Assembly (NCBI GenBank): GCA_045646465.1
Contig: JAZRKT010000130.1
Coordinates: forward strand, 1 to 11,169
Direction: 5' to 3'
Length of the DNA: 11,169 nt
Origin: UMGS1387 sp045646465
GTDB lineage: Bacteria > Bacillota > Clostridia > Oscillospirales > CAG-382
Shown in pieces: positions 1 through 4,580 of this stretch. Under the pieces are notes generated by a model. The model made no database searches. It was not told where the DNA came from and saw only the letters and a list, made by a program, of their open reading frames with translations. The position numbers and the translations under genes are program-made. How positions within the stretch are numbered: the first letter of the stretch is position 1; each line of letters opens with the position of its first letter.

Positions 1-16
1 TCTTAAAAGAGAAAAA

Positions 17-1381
17 TCACTTCATAATATCCCTTGCAACGTAAACACCGCTTGCCGAAGCGTGGGAAAGAGAATGGGTAATACCGCTTCCGTCGCCGAT
101 AATGTAAAGACCGTCATACTTTGACTGAAGATGCTCGTCAACCTCAACCTCCATATTGTAGAATTTAACCTCAACGCCATAAAGGAGAGTGTCATCGTTT
201 GCCGTACCTGGAGCGATTTTGTCAAGGGCGTATATCATTTCGATAATGCCGTCCAGTATTCGCTTGGGAAGTACAAGGCTGAGGTCTCCGGGAGTCGCCT
301 GAAGGGTTGGATTTACAAAGGACTCGCGTATTCTTACGGCATTTGAGCGCTGACCGTTTATAAGGTCGCCAAAGCGCTGAACAATAACGCCTCCTCCAAG
401 CATATTGCTGAGCCTTGCTATGCTTTCGCCGTAGCCGTTGGAATCCTTGAAGGGCTCGGAAAAATGCTTTGCCACAAGCAGGGCAAAATTGGTGTTTTCC
501 GTCTGCTTTTGTGGGTCCTCATAGCTGTGGCCGTTAACGGTGATGATACCGCCTGTGTTTTCATTTACGACGCTTCCCTTGGGATTCATACAGAAGGTTC
601 TCACCTTGTCGCCGTACTTTTTGGTGCGGTAAACAATTTTGCTTTCGTACAGCTCATCTGTAAGATGTGAGAAAACCTCTGCAGGCAATTCTACTCTTAC
701 GCCGATATCAACTCTGTTGCTTTTTGTGGGAATGTCAAGATGCCTGCACACGCTTTCCATCCACTTACTGCCGCTTCTGCCTACCGAGATTATGCACTTT
801 TCGCTTGTGTAAACACCGCTTTTGCATTTAACCTCATAACCACCGTCGGCAATATCAATAGTTTCAACGGGACAGTCAAAGTAAAAGTCGACCTTATCCT
901 TAAGAAAGGCATAGATGTTTTCAAGAACGATGTAGTTTATGTCGGTGCCAAGGTGTCTGACCGAGGCATCAAGCAGGTGCAAATCGTTCTGTATGCACAT
1001 TTTTTTGAACTTTGAGCCCGATGTTGTGTAAAGCCTTGTACCTTCACCGCCAAAGCGCATATTTATGTTGTCAACGTAATGCATAAGCTCCAGAGCTTTG
1101 TTTTTTCCGATAAACTCATACAGCGTACCGCCGAAATCGTTGGTAATGTTGTACTTGCCGTCAGAAAAAGCACCTGCACCTCCAAAGCCACTCATAATTG
1201 AACAGTTGCTGCAGCTTATACAGCTTTTCACCTTGTCGCCATCAATGGGGCATTTTCTTTTTTCAAGGGCGTGGCCTGCTTCAAATACCGCAACCTTCAA
1301 CGAGGGCTTTGTGTTTACAAGCTCAAAGGCAGAAAAGATACCGCCCGGGCCTGCGCCGATTATAATGCAATCATACCTCAT
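17..1381 (-). CDS. FAD-dependent dehydrogenase (NAD(P)/FAD oxidoreductase, COG2509-like)
   Basis: This 454-residue protein is a soluble flavoprotein. The N-terminal Rossmann dinucleotide motif IIIGAGPGG lies at residues 6-14, and the C-terminal FAD-contacting segment YIIGDGSG lies at about 426-433, as in GR2-type flavoproteins. Between them is the family-typical stretch with four cysteines at residues 44, 54, 57 and 60 (C-x9-C-x2-C-x2-C), followed by SGFGGAGAFSDGK. The length matches complete members of the uncharacterised COG2509 dehydrogenase group common in Clostridia. The ATG start is supported by AGGAG at 1390-1394, 8 nt upstream. The gene is divergent from rlmA and has its own promoter (TTGAAA-N17-TATAAT). 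Its substrate cannot be deduced. The cysteine cluster could bind an Fe-S cluster or metal, but that is inference. Confidence 0.85.
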   Translation of the reverse strand: MRYDCIIIGAGPGGIFSAFELVNTKPSLKVAVFEAGHALEKRKCPIDGDKVKSCISCSNCSIMSGFGGAGAFSDGKYNITNDFGGTLYEFIGKNKALELMHYVDNINMRFGGEGTRLYTTSGSKFKKMCIQNDLHLLDASVRHLGTDINYIVLENIYAFLKDKVDFYFDCPVETIDIADGGYEVKCKSGVYTSEKCIISVGRSGSKWMESVCRHLDIPTKSNRVDIGVRVELPAEVFSHLTDELYESKIVYRTKKYGDKVRTFCMNPKGSVVNENTGGIITVNGHSYEDPQKQTENTNFALLVAKHFSEPFKDSNGYGESIARLSNMLGGGVIVQRFGDLINGQRSNAVRIRESFVNPTLQATPGDLSLVLPKRILDGIIEMIYALDKIAPGTANDDTLLYGVEVKFYNMEVEVDEHLQSKYDGLYIIGDGSGITHSLSHASASGVYVARDIMK

Positions 1382-1422
1382 TTTCTTATCTCCTGATATT
1401 TTAACATTACTGTTTTCGACTA

Positions 1423-1451
1423 ATTATATCACAGACGGAGAAATTTTTCAA
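1423..1451 (-). promoter_or_regulatory. SigA-type promoter of the FAD dehydrogenase gene
   Basis: Read on the minus strand, TTGAAA (1446-1451) and TATAAT (1423-1428) are separated by exactly 17 nt. The predicted start of transcription is near 1416, about 35 nt before the ATG. Confidence 0.75.
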
Positions 1452-1524
1452 GAGGTAAAAGAAGGTCTGATGCGAGAGGTGAAACCATCCTGCGTTTATT
1501 TTAAGGGATTGCCGTCATTTTCTC

Positions 1525-1553
1525 TTGCCTTTTGAAAAAAGTTGTATTATAAT
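1525..1553 (+). promoter_or_regulatory. SigA-type promoter of rlmA
   Basis: TTGCCT (1525-1530) is followed after 17 nt by a perfect TATAAT (1548-1553). The leader to the TTG start at 1589 would be about 29 nt, and there is no sign of a structured regulatory leader. Confidence 0.7.
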
Positions 1554-1588
1554 ATAACAAAACGCACCTGATAAAGGAATGAAAAGAC

Positions 1589-2407
1589 TTGGATAATATT
1601 TTCATCTGTCCCATATGCGCTCTGCCCCTTGAAAGAGGGCAAGGCTGTTACAAATGCCAAAAGAATCACCTTTTTGATATAGCAAAGGAAGGCTATGTCA
1701 ATCTCGCTTCGCCGTCAAAGCAGTCGTCTGGCATCTCAGGCGATGACAAGGATATGATAAAAGCACGCACAAGCTTTCTCCAAGGAGGCTACTATAAACC
1801 GTTGCGCGACAAAATGTGTGCACTTGTGCGGCAATACGCGCCGTTCGGTGCTGTTATACTTGACTCAGGCTGTGGCGAAGGCTATTACACAAGTGCCTAC
1901 GGCGAAATTGCACAGGAACTTGGAGGTAAGGTTGTTGGCATCGACCTTTCAAAATCAGCAGTAAAGCATACAGCGAAGGTTTGCAGGGCAGGCGAATTTG
2001 CCGTCGCCTCGGTTTATCATCTGCCGCTATCCGACAAAAGCTGTGATATCATTGTCAACTGCTTTTCGCCGCTTGCCATAGAGGAATTTTCACGTGTATT
2101 GAAAAGCGGGGGATATTTTCTGTATGTGGTGCCTGATGCTGACCACCTGTTGGAATTGAAGCAGGTGCTGTACGATGTGCCCTATAAAAACGCTGTAAAA
2201 ACAGAAAGCTACGACGGCTTTGAGCTTGTCAAAACAGAGTGTGTCGCAGCGAGCTTTGTCCTTGACAACGCCGAGCACATACAGGCGCTGTTTCATATGA
2301 CACCTTACACATGGAAGACGCCAAAAGAGGGCGTGCAAAAGCTGCAGGCGTTGACAAGGCTTGATGTTACTGCAAGCTTCAGGGTGTTGGTTTATAAAAA
2401 GGTATAG
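1589..2407 (+). CDS. rlmA: 23S rRNA (guanine-N1)-methyltransferase, RlmA family
   Basis: This 272-residue SAM-dependent methyltransferase modifies N1 of a guanine in helix 35 of 23S rRNA. That is G745 for the Gram-negative RlmA(I) type and G748 for the Gram-positive RlmA(II)/TlrB type, so the second is more likely here. The N-terminal zinc module is intact, with C7, C10, C23 and H27 in CPxC-x12-C-x3-H spacing. It is followed by the family signature FDIAKEGYVNL (29-39) and GDDKDMIKAR (51-60). The SAM-binding motif I is VILDSGCGEG (89-98), and VGIDLSKSAV (116-125) forms the acidic loop. The TTG start is chosen because AAAGGA lies 10 nt upstream (1573-1578) and it places the zinc finger at the very N-terminus, as in the family. 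The nearby ATG at 1579 is out of frame and stops within six codons. A strong terminator follows, so the gene appears monocistronic. Drug-resistance relevance (tylosin for TlrB) cannot be inferred. Confidence 0.93.
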   Translation: MDNIFICPICALPLERGQGCYKCQKNHLFDIAKEGYVNLASPSKQSSGISGDDKDMIKARTSFLQGGYYKPLRDKMCALVRQYAPFGAVILDSGCGEGYYTSAYGEIAQELGGKVVGIDLSKSAVKHTAKVCRAGEFAVASVYHLPLSDKSCDIIVNCFSPLAIEEFSRVLKSGGYFLYVVPDADHLLELKQVLYDVPYKNAVKTESYDGFELVKTECVAASFVLDNAEHIQALFHMTPYTWKTPKEGVQKLQALTRLDVTASFRVLVYKKV

Positions 2408-2412
2408 CAACC

Positions 2413-2445
2413 GAGACTGTTTCATTTCGAGACAGTCTCTTTTTT
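2413..2445 (+). terminator. Intrinsic terminator of rlmA
   Basis: An 11-bp stem with one G-U pair (2413-2423 with 2429-2439) and a 5-nt loop is followed directly by six T residues (2440-2445). It starts 6 nt after the rlmA stop codon. Confidence 0.93.
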
Positions 2446-2450
2446 ACGGC

Positions 2451-2473
2451 AAAAAGAAAACGCCCTTAGGCGC
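2451..2473 (-). terminator. Minus-strand terminator downstream of the antisense RNA
   Basis: Read on the minus strand, a short GC stem CGCC-TAAG-GGCG (2472-2461), extendable by one G-U pair, is followed by TTTTCTTTTT (2460-2451). No minus-strand gene lies between here and proS at 3099. The only expected transcript is therefore the antisense RNA that starts near 2739, or proS read-through. The stem is short, so efficiency is uncertain. Confidence 0.55.
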
Positions 2474-2475
2474 TG

Positions 2476-2504
2476 TTGACAATTGTTTAATATAAGTGTA
2501 TAAT
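2476..2504 (+). promoter_or_regulatory. Perfect-consensus SigA promoter of the small-peptide gene
   Basis: TTGACA (2476-2481) and TATAAT (2499-2504) are both exact consensus with the optimal 17-nt spacer. The predicted +1 is G2511, which begins a 5-bp hairpin GCTGA-TTAT-TCAGC (2511-2524). Such a structure at the extreme 5' end commonly stabilises bacterial RNAs. The match is stronger than at any housekeeping gene in the window. Confidence 0.88.
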
Positions 2505-2559
2505 AACCTTGCTGATTATTCAGCCAAGGCAAGGCTTTTATCGGTTTACACCGGCGGTT

Positions 2560-2586
2560 GTGCCAACTCCGTAAAGGAGGTGGTGC
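2560..2586 (+). promoter_or_regulatory. Hairpin covering the toxin Shine-Dalgarno
   Basis: CTCC (2567-2570) pairs with GGAG (2576-2579) across the 5-nt loop GTAAA. The stem continues after one A-G mismatch with 2560-2565 pairing to 2581-2586, including two G-U pairs. The whole AGGAGG core would be occluded. The 5' arm of this hairpin overlaps the arm 2554-2566 of the long-range repeat, so the two structures are mutually exclusive. Confidence 0.5.
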
Positions 2587-2587
2587 T

Positions 2588-2665
2588 ATGAAATACATAA
2601 GGATTATCATTTACATAATCATATTTGTTTTTATAGCGTTTACTTTTTCCATAAAAGTAAATTAA
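2588..2665 (+). CDS. 25-residue hydrophobic peptide, candidate type I toxin
   Basis: The ORF starts at ATG 2588 and ends at TAA 2663-2665. The peptide begins MKYIRIIIYIII, has one continuous hydrophobic segment of isoleucine, valine and phenylalanine from about residue 6 to 20, and ends SIKVN. It carries positive residues near both ends (K2, R5, K23) and no acidic residue. A strong Shine-Dalgarno AAAGGAGGTGG (2573-2583) lies just upstream. Short, basic-ended, single-span peptides made from overlapping convergent transcripts are the hallmark of type I toxins (families such as Fst, TxpA/BsrG, AapA). I do not recognise this sequence as a member of any named family. Its small size hides it from usual gene callers. 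It could instead be a regulatory leader or a membrane-acting peptide without toxicity. The function is inferred from architecture only. Confidence 0.6.
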   Translation: MKYIRIIIYIIIFVFIAFTFSIKVN

Positions 2666-2698
2666 CCGCCCATCGGTCAAAATGTCGCGGTTAATTTA
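2653..2698 (-). terminator. 12-bp hairpin at the toxin stop codon, possible antisense terminator
   Basis: A perfect 12-bp stem (2658-2669 with 2687-2698) with a 17-nt loop spans the stop codon of the peptide ORF. On the minus strand it is followed by C and TTTT (2656-2653), a weak U tract that could end the antisense RNA after about 87 nt. On the plus strand the following bases are not U-rich, so it is a poor sense terminator. The loop may also be a contact point between the two RNAs. Confidence 0.5.
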
Positions 2699-2739
2699 AA
2701 CTATTCATTTTGGCACAACCGCAATGGGTCTTGCCTTGT
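2653..2739 (-). ncRNA. Predicted cis-antisense RNA (antitoxin candidate)
   Basis: A minus-strand RNA is predicted from the perfect promoter at 2746-2774, with +1 near A2739. The short form would end at the hairpin near 2653 (about 87 nt). A long form would run through the whole ORF and leader to the minus-strand terminator near 2451 (about 289 nt). The short form is complementary to the last few codons and the 3' UTR of the peptide mRNA. Its 5' end repeats the sequence elements CAAGGCAAG and GCGGTTGTGCCAA found in the mRNA leader. No ORF of note is visible in it. Confidence 0.55.
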
Positions 2740-2745
2740 ACCTTT

Positions 2746-2774
2746 ATTATATACTGCTTTTTTGTTTTTGTCAA
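2746..2774 (-). promoter_or_regulatory. Perfect-consensus SigA promoter of the antisense RNA
   Basis: On the minus strand TTGACA (2774-2769) and TATAAT (2751-2746) are exact consensus with a 17-nt spacer. The promoter faces the sense promoter at 2476-2504 and no protein gene lies immediately downstream of it. The -35 box overlaps the stem of the sense terminator. Confidence 0.85.
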
Positions 2775-2806
2775 CACCTAATTTTTGTGTTGGCATTTTT
2801 TCTTTT
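2771..2806 (+). terminator. Intrinsic terminator of the small-peptide transcript
   Basis: CAACAC (2772-2777) pairs with GTGTTG (2787-2792), plus one T-G pair outside, around a 9-nt loop. The stem is followed by C, A and TTTTTTCTTTT (2796-2806). The stem is AU-rich and of modest strength, but the U tract is long. Confidence 0.65.
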
Positions 2807-2822
2807 CATTAAAGATAATGTA

Positions 2823-2855
2823 GTTTTGACCGCTTGCGTTTATGGCGGTCAAAAC
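2823..2855. repeat. Perfect 11-bp inverted repeat (hairpin)
   Basis: GTTTTGACCGC (2823-2833) and GCGGTCAAAAC (2845-2855) are exact complements around an 11-nt loop. Neither strand has a T tract directly after it, so it is not a typical intrinsic terminator. The 9-mer CGGTCAAAA in the right arm also occurs in the loop region of the toxin hairpin (2674-2682). Confidence 0.8.
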
Positions 2856-2912
2856 GGCAATTCTGCACATAAAACCACCGGTGCACAGAATGAACCCTCA
2901 GCAGTCTTTGCA

Positions 2913-3072
2913 CCGTCGGTTGGTGCAAATACGACCTTTACGAGCACCAAAGGTATACTATTATCAAAGGCTGCCTACGACATTTGGTGTCGAGCTTCTC
3001 GATCGCCGTCGGTTGGTGCAAAGACGACCTTTACGAGCACCGACAATATTTTATCATCCACAGTTGCCTACG
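2913..3072. repeat. Diverged tandem duplication with 93-bp offset
   Basis: A 36-bp block at 2913-2948 recurs at 3006-3041 with one mismatch (T2930 against G3023). It starts CCGTCGGTTGGTGCAAA and ends ACGAGCACC. The following 31 bp (2949-2979 and 3042-3072) match at about 20 positions and end in an identical GCCTACG. Each core has GGTGC and GCACC arms that can form a 5-bp stem. The function is unknown. It resembles a small dispersed intergenic repeat that duplicated in place. Confidence 0.8.
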
Positions 3073-3098
3073 GAAATCGCCGCGGGGCGTACCCCGTA

Positions 3099-4550
3099 TT
3101 AGTACGCCTTACCCCAGTAAACAAGCTTCTTTGCGGGCTTTCCGCAACAAACGCACTTGTCGGAAAGGTTTTCCTGCTCGAAGGGAATACATCTTGAACC
3201 CACGCCCGTTTCAGCCTTAACGGTGTCCTCGCATTCCTCGTCGCCGCACCACATAGCACGTACAAAGCCGTCGCCGTTCTTTTGGAGTGCCTCTTTGATT
3301 TCGTCCATCGTTGTACAGTTGTAAGTGTGCTTTTCGCGGTTTTCAAGAGCAATGTTGTAAATGCCGACTCTTACTTCTTCAAGCTTTGCAATAACGCCGT
3401 CCTTGAAGTCTTCCAGCATATTGTCAAGAGAAAGGAATGCCTTTTCGCCGTTGTGACGGGTAACTGCAACACACTGGCCGTTTTCAATGTCACGGGGACC
3501 GATTTCTATTCTTACGGGAACACCCTTCATTTCGTACTGAGCAAACTTCCAGCCGGGGCTGTTGTCGCTGTCGTCAGTTTTTACTCTTATTCCGCAAGAA
3601 GCGAGCTTGTCGTGAAGCTCTTTAGCCTTTTCAAGCACGCCTTCCTTGTGCTGAGCAACAGGAACGATGATAACCTGAATGGGAGCTACCGCAGGAGGAA
3701 GCACAAGACCGTTGTCGTCGCCGTGAGTCATAATGATAGCGCCGATAAGACGGGTGGTTGTTCCCCAGGACGTCTGGTGAGGATATTCGTCTCTGTTGTC
3801 TTTGGACTTGTAGGTTATGTCAAAGGCTCTTGCAAAGCCGTCGCCGAAATAGTGACTTGTGCCTGCCTGTAAAGCCTTGCCGTCGTGCATAAGTGCTTCA
3901 ATAGCGTATGTATCCTCGGCACCTGCAAACTTGTCTGAGGGAGTCTTGGGTCCCTTTACTACGGGCATAGCAAGGTCTTTTTCGCATACGTCTGCGTAAA
4001 TATTAAGCATCTGAAGTGTTTCGGCTCTTGCTTCCTCGGCTGTTGCGTGCATTGTGTGGCCTTCCTGCCACAAGAATTCTCTTGTTCTGAGGAAAGGTCT
4101 TGTTGTCTTTTCCCATCTTACAACACTGCACCACTGGTTGTAAAGCACGGGAAGGTCACGGTAGGAATTTATAATCTTTGCGAAATGCTCGCAGAATAGT
4201 GTTTCGGATGTGGGACGAACGCAAAGACGTTCTGTAAGAGGCTCGCTTCCTCCGTGAGTTACCCAGGCAACCTCGGGCGCAAAGCCTTCAACGTGATCCT
4301 TTTCCTTGTTGAGAAGGCTTTCGGGAATGAACATTGGCATATATACGTTTTCGTGTCCTGTTTCCTTAAAGCGTGTGTCCATAATTTTCTGGATGTTTTC
4401 CCAGATAGCGTAGCCATAGGGACGAATAATCATACAGCCCTTTACGCTGGAATAGTCTGCAAGGTCTGCGTTTTTAACTATGTCGGTATACCACTGTGCA
4501 AAGTCGGTATCTCTTGAGGTAATCTGTTCAACCTGTTTCTTGTCTGCCAT
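3099..4550 (-). CDS. proS: Proline--tRNA ligase, archaeal/eukaryote type (ProS type 3)
   Basis: This 483-residue cytoplasmic class II aminoacyl-tRNA synthetase charges tRNA-Pro with proline using ATP. The RPTSET segment (112-117) binds proline and adenylate. Motif 2 is VVRWEKTTRPFLRTREFLWQ (143-162). Motif 3 spans SWGTTTRLIGAIIMTHGDDN to VLPPAVAP (261-290) and leads into the anticodon-binding domain. There is no bacterial-type editing insertion between motifs 2 and 3, so this is the compact archaeal-like class. The C-terminal zinc domain has C435, C440, C466 and C469 in C-x4-C-x25-C-x2-C spacing, as in Thermus ProRS. The protein ends in the tyrosine typical of this class. The ATG start has AAAGGA 9 nt upstream (4560-4565). 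It lies 30 nt downstream of the sugar mutase and is probably cotranscribed with it. No T-box leader is seen. Confidence 0.97.
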   Translation of the reverse strand: MADKKQVEQITSRDTDFAQWYTDIVKNADLADYSSVKGCMIIRPYGYAIWENIQKIMDTRFKETGHENVYMPMFIPESLLNKEKDHVEGFAPEVAWVTHGGSEPLTERLCVRPTSETLFCEHFAKIINSYRDLPVLYNQWCSVVRWEKTTRPFLRTREFLWQEGHTMHATAEEARAETLQMLNIYADVCEKDLAMPVVKGPKTPSDKFAGAEDTYAIEALMHDGKALQAGTSHYFGDGFARAFDITYKSKDNRDEYPHQTSWGTTTRLIGAIIMTHGDDNGLVLPPAVAPIQVIIVPVAQHKEGVLEKAKELHDKLASCGIRVKTDDSDNSPGWKFAQYEMKGVPVRIEIGPRDIENGQCVAVTRHNGEKAFLSLDNMLEDFKDGVIAKLEEVRVGIYNIALENREKHTYNCTTMDEIKEALQKNGDGFVRAMWCGDEECEDTVKAETGVGSRCIPFEQENLSDKCVCCGKPAKKLVYWGKAY

Positions 4551-4580
4551 TTTTATATATCCTTTCGTGTTTTATACTTG

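Larger units (their letters stand above)
2525..2738. repeat. Nested long-range inverted repeats flanking the peptide ORF
   Basis: The outer arms CAAGGCAAG (2525-2533) and CTTGCCTTG (2730-2738) are perfect 9-bp complements. The inner arms GCGGTTGTGCCAA (2554-2566) and TTGGCACAACCGC (2710-2722) are perfect 13-bp complements. The ORF and its Shine-Dalgarno lie between them. In the sense RNA they can close the 5' and 3' ends on each other. In the antisense RNA the same arms give a 5' end identical in sequence to the sense leader. Confidence 0.85.
2511..2806 (+). other. Predicted small-peptide mRNA (toxin-like transcript)
   Basis: The transcript is inferred from the promoter at 2476-2504 and the terminator at 2771-2806, giving about 295 nt for a 25-codon ORF. 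Most of it is therefore untranslated and structured. It contains a 5'-terminal hairpin (2511-2524), the first arms of two long-range inverted repeats (2525-2533, 2554-2566), a hairpin that can cover the Shine-Dalgarno (2560-2586), the ORF, a 12-bp hairpin across the stop codon (2658-2698) and the second repeat arms (2710-2722, 2730-2738). If the hairpin at 2658-2698 terminates the sense RNA, the transcript would be about 190 nt and would lack the second arms. Confidence 0.5.
2807..3098. other. Gene-free interval with hairpins and repeats
   Basis: No convincing gene lies between the sense terminator and the proS stop codon. Open frames here on the plus strand come from the tandem duplication, run into antisense proS sequence and lack ribosome sites. 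The interval holds a perfect 11-bp hairpin (2823-2855), an imperfect hairpin with arms ATTCTG and CAGAAT around 2860-2890, the duplicated block 2913-3072 and a 5-bp GC hairpin (3083-3096). No T-tract follows the last hairpin, so no clear proS terminator is visible. Confidence 0.6.

Noticed and set aside
2511..2590. Leader of the small-peptide gene as a ligand riboswitch
   Set aside because: It matches no riboswitch class I know, and its pairing is explained by the long-range repeats and the Shine-Dalgarno hairpin.
2913..3041. Two 36-bp near-identical repeats separated by 57 bp, CRISPR-like at first sight
   Set aside because: Only two copies, similarity continues into the would-be spacer, no third repeat and no cas genes nearby.
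3083..3096. 5-bp GC hairpin CGGGG-CGTA-CCCCG just after the proS stop as its terminator
   Set aside because: No T tract follows on the minus strand (GCGGCGATTTCC), and the stem is short.
2724..3197. 157-codon plus-strand open frame downstream of the small-peptide unit, plus a second overlapping frame at 2842-3102
   Set aside because: No ribosome site; it crosses the terminator, the tandem duplication and antisense proS sequence. Repeated protein segments simply reflect the repeated DNA.
4254..4517. Plus-strand open frames opposite proS, pgcA and the FAD dehydrogenase
   Set aside because: They are shadows of strongly conserved minus-strand genes and have no ribosome sites or recognisable domains.
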